The notes below the pieces were generated by a model. The model worked only from the letters and a program-made list of their open reading frames with translations, searched no databases and was not told the DNA's origin. A DNA stretch of 64,000 nt, from NCBI RefSeq assembly GCF_021172045.1, contig NZ_CP087164.1:3596001-3660000 (forward strand), given 5' to 3'. Shown in pieces: positions 46,172 to 53,999 of the stretch (position 1 is the first letter of the stretch; each line of letters begins with the position of its first letter). The position numbers were made by a program, and so were the translations under genes. This DNA comes from Capillimicrobium parvum (GTDB taxonomy: Bacteria; Actinomycetota; Thermoleophilia; Solirubrobacterales; Solirubrobacteraceae).

Positions 46172-46943
46172 GCGCGGCGGCTCGCATGACCTCGAGCGGG
46201 GCCGTGCGGCCCGTCCAGCGCTCGAGCGACAGCGCGCCCTGCCCGACGAGGATCTCCAGTCCGTCGACCGTCGGGTGGCCCTGGGCGCGGGCGGCGCGGA
46301 CGAGCGTGGTGCCGCCTTCGCGGTAGACGAGGTCGACGATCGTGCCGAACCGGTGCAGCTCGTCGAGGTCCACCGGGGCGGCGCGCTCGTCGTGCAGGCC
46401 GACCGTCGTGCAGTTGACGAGGATGTCCGCGGGCTCGGCCTCCGTTACCACGCGGATGCCGAGGTCGACGGCCAGGCGGTCGGCGCGCTCGCGCGTCCGG
46501 TTGAGCACCGCGACGCCGGCGGCGCCCGCCTCGCGCAGCGCCCAGGCGGCGGCGCGGGCGCTGCCGCCGGCGCCGAGGACGAGGGCGGTGCGGCCCTCCG
46601 CCGGCTCGGGCAGCGACGCGAGCAGGCCGGGCGCGTCGGTGTTGCCGGCCTCGATGCGGCCATCGTCGTGGAAGGTCAGGGTGTTCGCCGCGCCGATCGC
46701 CTGGGCGGCGGGCGTGGCGTCCGTGGCGAGCGCGAGCGCGGCCTCCTTGTGGGGCACGGTCACGTTCGCCCCGGCAAACCCGGCCCCCGGCAGGGCGCGG
46801 ACGGCCCGCTCGAAGAGCTCCGGCGGGACGGGCAGCAGCTGGTAGCGCCAGCCGGCGAGGCCGAGCGCGGCGAGGGCCGCGTTGTGCATGGCAGGCGAGC
46901 GGCTGTGGCGCACCGGCCAGCCGAGGACGCCGAGCAGCGGCAT
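46158..46943 (-). CDS. aroE: Shikimate dehydrogenase
   Basis: NADPH-dependent reduction of 3-dehydroshikimate. 261 aa. GWPVRHSRSPAMHNAALAALGL binds shikimate, ANVTVPHKEAAL carries the catalytic Lys, and GNTDAPGLLASL the Asp. The Rossmann motif is VLGAGGSARAAAWALREAG with NRTRERAD for the adenosine phosphate. ATG 46941-46943 is 19 bp after mltG. With aroC, aroKB and aroQ it supplies five chorismate-pathway activities in the window; aroA and the DAHP synthase are not here. Confidence 0.96.
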   Translation of the reverse strand: MPLLGVLGWPVRHSRSPAMHNAALAALGLAGWRYQLLPVPPELFERAVRALPGAGFAGANVTVPHKEAALALATDATPAAQAIGAANTLTFHDDGRIEAGNTDAPGLLASLPEPAEGRTALVLGAGGSARAAAWALREAGAAGVAVLNRTRERADRLAVDLGIRVVTEAEPADILVNCTTVGLHDERAAPVDLDELHRFGTIVDLVYREGGTTLVRAARAQGHPTVDGLEILVGQGALSLERWTGRTAPLEVMRAAALSAR

Positions 46944-46962
46944 CAGCCTGCGCGCCCCACGG

Positions 46963-48708
46963 TCAGCAGGTGTCGGGCGACTTGCCGCCGTTCTTCGCCC
47001 GCGCCTGCTCGTAGCGCTGGACGTCGCGCTGGAACTGCGCGTTGGTCGACGAGAACGCGTGCTCGCCGCACGTGCCCGGCTTGACGACGTAGTAGATGTA
47101 CTTCGCGCTCGCCGGGTCGGCGGCGGCCTTCATCGACGCGAGGCCCGGGTTGCCGATGGGCGTCGGCGGCAGCCCGCGCCGGGTGCGCGTGTTGTAGGGC
47201 GTGTCCTTCTGCAGCTCCGAGACGCGCAGCGGGCGGCTCCACTGGCCCAGCTCGTAGCGGGTCGTGGCGTCGATGCCGAGCGGGATGCCCTGCTTCAGGC
47301 GGTTGTAGATGACCGCGGAGATCAGCTCGCGCTCCTTGGCGACCTGGGCCTCGCGCTCGATCATCGAGGCGATGATCAGCACGTCGTAGGGCGTCAGGTT
47401 CCTGCGCTTGGCCTTCGTCATCGAGATCTCGTCGAAGTTGCGCTTGAAGGCGTCCAGCTGCAGGCCGACGAGGCGGCCCGCGGTGGCCTGCTTCTCCCCC
47501 ATCTCGTAGGTCGCGGGGAACAGGAAGCCCTCGAGCGTCTTCGTCGACCGCGGCGCGCCGTAGGAGCGCGGGCTGAAGCCGGCGTGCTTGTCGGAGGCCG
47601 CGAGGTAGCTGCCGGAGACGCCGGCCTTCTTGGCGAGCGGCGCGGTCTCCTTGCGCGAGAGGCCCTCGGGGATCGTCACGTTGATCGTGGGCGGCGCGAC
47701 GGGGTTCTGCGTGAGCTTGTCGATCGCGGCGCCGTAGCTCATGTCGTGGGCGAGCTCGAAGCGGCCGGCCTTGAGGTCGTCGCGTTTGCCGGCGACCTGC
47801 GCGCGCAGGTCGAAGAAGAAGCCCGACGAGACGACGCCGCGGTCGGCGAGCAGGTCACCGACCTCGCGGGACGTCGCGCCGCGCGGGACGTTCACGACGA
47901 CGGTCCCGTCGCCGTCGCCCTTGAAGGGCTGGAAGAGGCTGAAGATGAACCACAGGACGAAGGCGACCGCCAGCAGGGCGAGGACGGCGAAGATGCGCTT
48001 GATCCACCGCCGACCGGACCGGCGGGCGGGGCCGGTCGCCGGGCTGCGCCGCGGGTCGGGCGGGGTGTACCGGCGGCGGGGCGGCGTCGGGAGCGGGCGC
48101 GCCGACGACCTGGCGGGCATCGGCGGCGCCGTGCGGTCGACGTCGGCGATGGGCGGATCCAAGGCCGGGGGCGGCGTCGTGACGGCCTCTGCGCGGTGCT
48201 CGGCGGTGACGGGGTCGGCGGGCGGCTCCGGCTCGGTGGGCGTGACCGGGTCGGGGTCGGGGTCGGGCGCCGGCGGCTCGGCCGCCTCCGTCGCGGGCTC
48301 GAACGGCGGCTCGGGCTCGGCGGGCGGCTCGGGCTCGACGAGCGGCGGCTGCACGGCGGTCGGCGGCTCCTCGGCGGCCGGCGGGTACTCGACCCACGCC
48401 TCCTCGGCGGGCGGCGGCTCCTCGGGCGGCAACTCGTCGGCGGCCGGCGGGTACTCGACCCACGCCTCCTCGGCGGGCGGCTCCTCCCACTCGCTCTCGA
48501 GCTCCGCCACCGACTCGACCGGGTGCGTGCCCTCCTGATCGACCGGCTGTGACGGCAGGTACGGCGGCGCCTCGTCCTCGACCTCCATCTCGTCCGGCCG
48601 CGGCGGATCGGGCAGCCCGAGCCGTCGCGCCTCGCGCAGGCGCCGCGCATACTCCCGCTCAGCGGGCGTGCGTTCTCCTGAGGAATCGGATCGGCGAAAC
48701 AGAGGCAT
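46963..48708 (-). CDS. mltG: Endolytic peptidoglycan transglycosylase MltG
   Basis: Membrane-anchored lytic transglycosylase that cuts nascent glycan and sets strand length. 581 aa. A long cytoplasmic N-terminus (about 1-235) is rich in Pro and Glu and holds two copies of a PPAEEAWVEYPPAA segment. One membrane helix follows (about 238-262), then the LysM-like subdomain and YceG domain with TLEGFLFPATYEMG, IIASMIEREAQVAKE (catalytic Glu), DTPYNTRTRRGLPPTPIGNPG and KYIYYVVKPGTCGEHAFSST. The family usually has a much shorter cytoplasmic part. ATG 48706-48708; possible TAGCCT promoter at 48764-48769 with a leader. Confidence 0.94.
   Translation of the reverse strand: MPLFRRSDSSGERTPAEREYARRLREARRLGLPDPPRPDEMEVEDEAPPYLPSQPVDQEGTHPVESVAELESEWEEPPAEEAWVEYPPAADELPPEEPPPAEEAWVEYPPAAEEPPTAVQPPLVEPEPPAEPEPPFEPATEAAEPPAPDPDPDPVTPTEPEPPADPVTAEHRAEAVTTPPPALDPPIADVDRTAPPMPARSSARPLPTPPRRRYTPPDPRRSPATGPARRSGRRWIKRIFAVLALLAVAFVLWFIFSLFQPFKGDGDGTVVVNVPRGATSREVGDLLADRGVVSSGFFFDLRAQVAGKRDDLKAGRFELAHDMSYGAAIDKLTQNPVAPPTINVTIPEGLSRKETAPLAKKAGVSGSYLAASDKHAGFSPRSYGAPRSTKTLEGFLFPATYEMGEKQATAGRLVGLQLDAFKRNFDEISMTKAKRRNLTPYDVLIIASMIEREAQVAKERELISAVIYNRLKQGIPLGIDATTRYELGQWSRPLRVSELQKDTPYNTRTRRGLPPTPIGNPGLASMKAAADPASAKYIYYVVKPGTCGEHAFSSTNAQFQRDVQRYEQARAKNGGKSPDTC
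48371..48480 (-). repeat. Perfect 44-bp direct repeat inside mltG
   Basis: 48371-48414 and 48437-48480 are identical over 44 bp with a 66-bp (22-codon) period, encoding a duplicated Pro/Glu/Tyr segment in the cytoplasmic tail of MltG. Copy number could vary in frame by recombination. Confidence 0.9.
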
Positions 48709-48862
48709 GACAGCGACAGCGTCGCGCGCGGAGCGGCGGATCGGTGACCCGCGCGGATGGGTCAGGCTAGATGATTGGTCCTATGGCCGTCGTGCTCGGA
48801 TGTGGGCACCGTGGTTGCCGTGCGCCGCGCAGCGCGTGCGGCCGAGTGCGACGGTCGCGGGA
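48709..48862. other. ruvX-mltG intergenic region
   Basis: 154 bp. A TAGCCT hexamer (minus strand, 48764-48769) lies too far upstream for a leaderless mltG transcript, implying a leader of about 50 nt with a small GACCC/GGGTC hairpin. No gene seen. Confidence 0.35.
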
Positions 48863-49276
48863 TCAGTCAGCTGGATGATCGCCAGGACCGTGCGCCGCCA
48901 GCCAGTCCTCGAGCAGCACCGCGGCGGCCCGGGAGTCCTCAGACGAACGCGACGATCCGGACCGCTGCGCGATGCGCGTCGTGAAGCGCTCGTCGTACAG
49001 CTCGACCGGCACCTCGGCCCCCAGGCGGCGCTCCAGGCGCTCCGCGAACGCGCGTGCCTCGGCGGTCTGCGCGGAGTCGCCGCCCGACAGCGACAGGGGA
49101 AGCCCGACCACCACGCGTTGGGCGTCGGTCTCGCGCACGACGGTCGCGATGCGGTCGAGGCCCCGGCGCGTCGCGGCGCGGGTGACTGCCTCGAGCGGCG
49201 TGGCCAGCGTGCCCGTCGGGTCGCTCACCGCCACGCCGCACCGCGCCGAGCCGTAGTCGAGCGCGAGGACGCGCAC
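48863..49276 (-). CDS. ruvX: Holliday junction resolvase-like protein RuvX (YqgF)
   Basis: 137-aa RNase H-fold nuclease implicated in 16S rRNA 5' maturation and junction resolution. VLALDYGSARCGVAVSD has the first Asp, VVGLPLSLSGGDSAQT the second block, YDERFTTRIAQ the third, and DSRAAAVLLEDWL the last Asp. Start GTG 49274-49276 follows alaS after 14 nt with a GAGG ribosome site. The alaS-ruvX-mltG-aroE order is the standard actinobacterial one. Confidence 0.93.
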   Translation of the reverse strand: MRVLALDYGSARCGVAVSDPTGTLATPLEAVTRAATRRGLDRIATVVRETDAQRVVVGLPLSLSGGDSAQTAEARAFAERLERRLGAEVPVELYDERFTTRIAQRSGSSRSSEDSRAAAVLLEDWLAAHGPGDHPAD

Positions 49277-49290
49277 CGAGCCGGGTGGCC

Positions 49291-51927
49291 TCAGCCGCCG
49301 AGCCGCCGCTCGATCGCCTCGCGGGCGACCCCGAGCGCCTCGTCGAGCTTGCCCGGATCGCGGCCGCCGGCCTGCGCCATCGTGTCGCGCCCGCCCCCGC
49401 CACCGCCGGTCACCTCCGCGGCCAGGCGCACGATCTCGCCGGCCTTCACGCCGCGCTCCACGAGCGCCGGCGCGACCGAAGCCACGAACATGACTTTGCC
49501 GTCGGCCGCCGCGCCGAGCACGACCGCCGCGTCGCCGAGCTTCGGCTTGACGCGATCGAGCACGTGGAGCAGCGCCTTGTTGTCGGCCGCCTCCACCCGC
49601 GCGGTGAGCACCCGCGCGCCGTCGACCGCCTCCGCCTCGCCGAGCAGCGCCTCGACGTCCACGCCCGCGCCCGCCGAGGGCGCCCCGCCCTTCGCCGCCG
49701 CCTTCGCCTTCGCCTGCAGGTCGGCCAGCTTCGCCGGGACGTCGTCGGGACGGGTGCGCAGCATCGACGCGACGTCGCGCAGGTACGCGTCGTGGCGGCG
49801 CAGCAGCGCGATCGCATCCCGTCCGGTCACGGCCTCGATGCGCCGCACGTTCGCGGCCGAGGAGGTCTCCGCCGTCACCCTGAACGCGCCGATCTCGGCG
49901 GTCGAGCGCACGTGCGTGCCGCCGCACAGCTCGCGCGAGAACGACCCGTCGCCGACCTCGACCATCCGCACGACGTCGCCGTACTTCTCGCCGAACAGCG
50001 CCATCGCGCCCTTCGCCTTGGCCTCGTCGAGCGTCGTCTCGCGCCACTGGACCGGCCAGTTCTGCACGATCCACGCGTTCACCTGGTCCTCGACGGCGTG
50101 CAGCTCGTCCGGGCTCAGCGCCGAGCCGTGGGTGAAGTCGAAGCGCAGCTTGTCCGGGCCGACGTAGGAGCCGGCCTGGCGGACGTGGCCGCCGAGGCTC
50201 CGGCGCAGCGCGGCGTGGAGCAGGTGGGTCGCGGTGTGGTTGGCCATCGTCGCCAGCCGCGTGTCGCGGTCGACGCGCGCGTAGACCCGCTCGCCGGGAC
50301 GCAGCTGCCCGCGCTCGGGCTCGACCAGCACCGCCTGGTCGTCGCCGATGCGCACCACGTCGACCACCCGCGCGCGGCAGTCCCCGTCGGCGCACTCGAT
50401 GACGCCCGCGTCGCTGATCTGCCCGCCGCCCGCCGCGTAGAAGGGCGACTCGGCGAGCTTCACCGCGACGTGGCCGTTCTCGGAGCCGACCCGGGTGACC
50501 TCGGTGCCCTGCTCGAGCGTGTCGTAGCCGGTGAAGCGGGTGGGCGCGAGCGATGCGCCCGTGCCGAACAGCGACTCGAAGCCCGCGAGCCCCCCGGGGC
50601 GCTTGCCGCCCGACCCGGAGCGCGAGCGCTCGCGCTGCTCGGCCATGAGCGTCTCGAAGCCCTCCTCGTCGGAGCCGAGGCCCTCCTGGGCGAGCAGCTC
50701 GCGCGAGAGGTCGAACGGGAAGCCGAACGTGTCGTGCAGCCGGAAGAGGTCGTCGGCGCCAACGCCCTCCTCGCCGTTCTCGCGCGCCCGCGCGACGATG
50801 TCCGAGAGCATCCGCGTGCCCTGCTCGAGCGTACGGCCGAACGACTCCTCCTCCGCGCGCAGCCACTTGTCGATGGACTCGCGCTGCTCGTGCAGCTCGG
50901 GGTACGCCGCGCCCATCAGCTCGGTGACGCGTTCGGAGAACCGCGGCAGGAACGTGCCCTCGATGCCGAGGCTGCGGCCCTGCTGGATCGCCCGGCGCAT
51001 GATGCGGCGCAGCACGTAGCCGCGGTCCTCGTTGGACGGCACGACGCCGTCGGCCACGAGGAACGTCATGCCGCGCGTGTGGTCGGCGAGGATGCGCAGC
51101 GCGCGATCGACCTCGAAGGACTCGCCGTACGTCCGGCCCGACAGCTCCTCGCCGAGCTGGACGAGCGGCAGGAACTGGTCGGTCTCGAAGACCGTGTCGG
51201 TCCCCTGCTGGATGACCGCCATGCGGTTGAGGCCCAGCCCGGTGTCGATGTTCTGCGCCGGCAGCGGCGTCAGGTCGTTGACCGGGTCCTGGTTGAACTG
51301 CATGAACACGAGGTTCCAGTACTCCAGGAAGCGCTCGTTCTCGCCGCCCGGAAGGTCGTCGGGCGCGCCCCAGTCCAGGCCGCGGTCGTAGTACAGCTCC
51401 GAGCACGGGCCGCACGGGCCGATCGGGCCGGCCTGCCAGAAGTTCTCCGAGCGCGGGCACAGCACGATGCGCTCACGCGGTACGCCGACCGCCTCCCACG
51501 CGGAGATGGCCTCCTCGTCAGGCCCGAGGCCGAGCTCGTCGTCGCCCTCGAAGACGGTGATCCAGATCTGCTCGGGGTCGAAGCCGAAGCCGTTGAGGGA
51601 GAGGTCCCACGCGAACTCGACGGCGCCCTGCTTGAAGTAGTCGCCCATCGAGAAGTTGCCGAGCATCTCGAAGAACGTGAGGTGGCGCGTGGTCGTGCCG
51701 ACGATGTCGATGTCCGGCGTGCGGAAGACCTTCTGGCAGCTCGTCAGGCGCGGCGCCGGGGGCGCCTCCTGGCCGAGGAAGTACGGCTTGAGCGGGTGCA
51801 TGCCGGCGGTGGTCAGCAGCACCGAGGGATCGAACGCGGCGGGCACGAGCGATGCGGACGGCAGGCGGCGGTGGCCGCGCTGCTCGAAGAAGGACAGGAA
51901 GGTCTCGCGGATCTCGTCGGACGTCAC
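49291..51927 (-). CDS. alaS: Alanyl-tRNA synthetase
   Basis: 878 aa. Class II catalytic core begins EIRETFLSFFEQRGHRRLPSASLVP, with TTAGMHPLKPYFLG, motif 2 and GLGLNRMAV for motif 3. The editing domain has NHTATHLLHAALR and CGGTHVRSTAEIG for zinc. The C-Ala domain ends GGGGGGRDTMAQAGGRDPGKLDEAL. Start GTG 51925-51927 is 7 nt behind TAGACT. Head of the alaS-ruvX-mltG-aroE operon and divergent from the phospholipase D gene. Confidence 0.98.
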   Translation of the reverse strand: MTSDEIRETFLSFFEQRGHRRLPSASLVPAAFDPSVLLTTAGMHPLKPYFLGQEAPPAPRLTSCQKVFRTPDIDIVGTTTRHLTFFEMLGNFSMGDYFKQGAVEFAWDLSLNGFGFDPEQIWITVFEGDDELGLGPDEEAISAWEAVGVPRERIVLCPRSENFWQAGPIGPCGPCSELYYDRGLDWGAPDDLPGGENERFLEYWNLVFMQFNQDPVNDLTPLPAQNIDTGLGLNRMAVIQQGTDTVFETDQFLPLVQLGEELSGRTYGESFEVDRALRILADHTRGMTFLVADGVVPSNEDRGYVLRRIMRRAIQQGRSLGIEGTFLPRFSERVTELMGAAYPELHEQRESIDKWLRAEEESFGRTLEQGTRMLSDIVARARENGEEGVGADDLFRLHDTFGFPFDLSRELLAQEGLGSDEEGFETLMAEQRERSRSGSGGKRPGGLAGFESLFGTGASLAPTRFTGYDTLEQGTEVTRVGSENGHVAVKLAESPFYAAGGGQISDAGVIECADGDCRARVVDVVRIGDDQAVLVEPERGQLRPGERVYARVDRDTRLATMANHTATHLLHAALRRSLGGHVRQAGSYVGPDKLRFDFTHGSALSPDELHAVEDQVNAWIVQNWPVQWRETTLDEAKAKGAMALFGEKYGDVVRMVEVGDGSFSRELCGGTHVRSTAEIGAFRVTAETSSAANVRRIEAVTGRDAIALLRRHDAYLRDVASMLRTRPDDVPAKLADLQAKAKAAAKGGAPSAGAGVDVEALLGEAEAVDGARVLTARVEAADNKALLHVLDRVKPKLGDAAVVLGAAADGKVMFVASVAPALVERGVKAGEIVRLAAEVTGGGGGGRDTMAQAGGRDPGKLDEALGVAREAIERRLGG

Positions 51928-51934
51928 GTCTCCG

Positions 51935-51940
51935 AGTCTA
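51935..51940 (-). promoter_or_regulatory. -10 hexamer of alaS
   Basis: TAGACT on the minus strand, 7 nt before the GTG; same hexamer and gap as steA. Confidence 0.5.
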
Positions 51941-51959
51941 GGTCCCGGCGGCCGCGGGC

Positions 51960-51965
51960 AACACT
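51960..51965 (+). promoter_or_regulatory. -10-like hexamer of the phospholipase D gene
   Basis: AACACT, 6 nt before the ATG; a NANNNT variant of the local motif. Confidence 0.35.
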
Positions 51966-51971
51966 GCGGTC

Positions 51972-53423
51972 ATGGCGCGCACGTTCGTCGATCGGCTGGA
52001 CCATGTGGCCGGTGCCGGCATCGAGGGGACGGTGCGGCTCAAGCACCGGCGGCGGCTGGCCCGCATCGGCCAGGTCTCCGCGCTCGACCCACCGCGCGAC
52101 GGGTCGCTGTGGGCGGCCGCCGCGGCGCCCCGGTCCGGATGCGCGCTGGACGTCCTCATCGACGGATCCGAGGCCCTCCCGCGGATCGCCGCCGCCCTCG
52201 AGGGGGCGCGTTCCCACGTCCACGTCGCGGGCTGGCACGTCACCCCCCGCTTCGGCCTCACCCGTGACGACGGGGCCCGGCGCCTGCGCGACGTCCTCGG
52301 CGAGCTGGCCGAGCGCGTGGACGTCCGCGTCCTGCTGTGGGCCGGGGCGCCGCTGCCGGTGTTCAAGCCGACGCGCTCGCAGGTGCGCGAGGCGCGCGAC
52401 GAGCTCGTGCGCGGCACCCGGATCCGGTGCGTGCTCGACGCGCGCGAGCGGCCGATGCACTGCCACCACGAGAAGCTCGTCATCGTCGACGGCGAGGTCG
52501 CGTTCGCCGGCGGCATCGACCTCACGACGCTGGCCGGCGACCGCTTCGACACCCCGGAGCACCGGGTGCGGGCGGGACTCGGCTGGCACGACGCCGGAAC
52601 GTGCCTGCGCGGGCCCGCGGTCGCAGACGTCGCCGGCCACTTCGCGGCGCGCTGGGGCGAGGTCGACGGCACGCCCGCGCCCGTCCCGAGCCCGCCGCCC
52701 GGTCCGGCCGGCGACGTCGAGCTGCAGGTGCTGCGCACCATCCCCGAGCGGGTGTACGACTTCGCGCCCCGCGGCGACTTCGGGATCCTCGAGGCCTACA
52801 CCCGCGCGCTGCGCGCCGCCCGCTCGGTGGTCTATCTCGAGAACCAGTTCCTGTGGTCGCCGGAGATCGTCGCGATCCTGCGCGACAAGCTCGCCCATCC
52901 GCCGAGCGACGAGTTCCGCCTGGTCGTCCTGCTGCCGTCCCGGCCGAACAACGGCGAGGACGACACGCGCGGGCAGCTCAGCGTGCTCGCCGACGCCGAC
53001 GACGGGGCGCACCGGTTCCTGGCGACCACGATCTCGTCGCGCACCGGGCAGGTCACGAGCCCGCTGTACGTCCACGCGAAGGTCGGCATCGTCGACGACC
53101 GCTGGCTCACGGTCGGCTCCGCGAACCTCAACGAGCACTCGCTGTTCAACGACACCGAGGTCAACGTGGCGACGACCGATCCCGCGCTGGCGCGCGACAC
53201 GCGGCTGCGTCTGTGGGCCGAGCACCTCGAGACGACGGTCGAGGCGGTCGGCGGACCGCCGCATCGGGTGGTCGACGAGCTGTGGCGGCCGGTCGCGGCC
53301 GAGCAGCTGGCCCGGCGCCGCTCGGGCGCCCCGCCGACGCACCGCCTCTGCGAGCTTCCCGGCGTCTCGCGCCGCGCCCGCACCATCCGCGGGCCGCTGA
53401 AGTCGCTGGCCGACGACGGGTGA
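51972..53423 (+). CDS. Phospholipase D superfamily protein (cardiolipin synthase-like)
   Basis: 483 aa with two HKD motifs: CHHEKLVIVDGEVAFAGGIDL (about 160-180) and YVHAKVGIVDDRWLTVGSANLNEHSL (about 355-380). Each has HxK(x)4D and the following Gly/Asn. VYLENQFLWSPEIVAILRDKL is typical of bacterial PLD-type transphosphatidylases. There is no membrane helix or signal peptide, unlike cardiolipin synthases, so the enzyme may be soluble or peripheral. ATG 51972. Confidence 0.9.
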   Translation: MARTFVDRLDHVAGAGIEGTVRLKHRRRLARIGQVSALDPPRDGSLWAAAAAPRSGCALDVLIDGSEALPRIAAALEGARSHVHVAGWHVTPRFGLTRDDGARRLRDVLGELAERVDVRVLLWAGAPLPVFKPTRSQVREARDELVRGTRIRCVLDARERPMHCHHEKLVIVDGEVAFAGGIDLTTLAGDRFDTPEHRVRAGLGWHDAGTCLRGPAVADVAGHFAARWGEVDGTPAPVPSPPPGPAGDVELQVLRTIPERVYDFAPRGDFGILEAYTRALRAARSVVYLENQFLWSPEIVAILRDKLAHPPSDEFRLVVLLPSRPNNGEDDTRGQLSVLADADDGAHRFLATTISSRTGQVTSPLYVHAKVGIVDDRWLTVGSANLNEHSLFNDTEVNVATTDPALARDTRLRLWAEHLETTVEAVGGPPHRVVDELWRPVAAEQLARRRSGAPPTHRLCELPGVSRRARTIRGPLKSLADDG

Positions 53424-53461
53424 CTGGACGAACGTCGGTCGGATCGCGGTCCCGGCGCCGG

Positions 53462-53467
53462 TAGCGT
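53462..53467 (+). promoter_or_regulatory. -10 hexamer of the secreted protein gene
   Basis: TAGCGT, 7 nt before the GTG start. Confidence 0.5.
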
Positions 53468-53474
53468 CACCCGC

Positions 53475-53999
53475 GTGCACGTCGCCCACGCCGTCCGCCA
53501 CGCCGCCCTCACCGTCGCCGTCGCCGCCGTGGCCGTCCTCGGCGGCGCCGCGTCCGCGAGCGCCCAGGATCTCGGTCCCGGAGGCCGCGCCTACGCGTGC
53601 TGGCAGACCTTCGCCAGCTACGGGCCGATGGGGCAGCTGAGCGGCTTCAACCGGGCGCAGCGCGGCGTGCTGCACCTCTACGCGACCGAGACGCTCGTCT
53701 ACGAGGTCAGCAACGCCGCGGGCTTCCTGCCGAAGGGCTACGCCCGCACCGGCCGCTGGAGCTGGGACGGCCGGGAGCTTCGCTTCACGAGCGGCCCGTA
53801 CCACCAGCGCCGGGCGGGCTGGGACCTCGCCGGGACGTACCACCCGGACGGCGTGCGCATGCCGCACGATCGCCGGCGCGGCCGGCGGTACCAGATCGTC
53901 CTGCGCTCGATCATGCGCCATCCCGCCGACGACGCGCCGCCCCGCCACGAGGGCCGCGACTTCATCATCACGTACTGGTACTGCCGCGCCCAGGGATGA
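53475..53999 (+). CDS. Secreted protein of unknown function
   Basis: 174 aa. An N-terminal signal peptide (basic start, hydrophobic AALTVAVAAVAVLGGA, cleavage after ASASA) precedes a small domain with two Cys (YACWQTF and the C-terminal ITYWYCRAQG) that could form a disulfide. RTGRWSWDGRELRFTSGPYHQRR and LAGTYHPDG suggest a beta-rich fold. Start GTG 53475 behind TAGCGT. Its stop abuts the convergent PBP gene with no gap. Not recognised as a known family. Confidence 0.72.
   Translation: MHVAHAVRHAALTVAVAAVAVLGGAASASAQDLGPGGRAYACWQTFASYGPMGQLSGFNRAQRGVLHLYATETLVYEVSNAAGFLPKGYARTGRWSWDGRELRFTSGPYHQRRAGWDLAGTYHPDGVRMPHDRRRGRRYQIVLRSIMRHPADDAPPRHEGRDFIITYWYCRAQG

Noticed and set aside
49285-53400. 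A 1371-codon plus-strand open frame antisense to alaS and continuing into the PLD gene
   Set aside because: It is the mirror of real coding DNA in a GC-rich genome: Arg/Ala/Val/Leu-rich without any domain, and both alaS and the PLD gene are certain in other frames.
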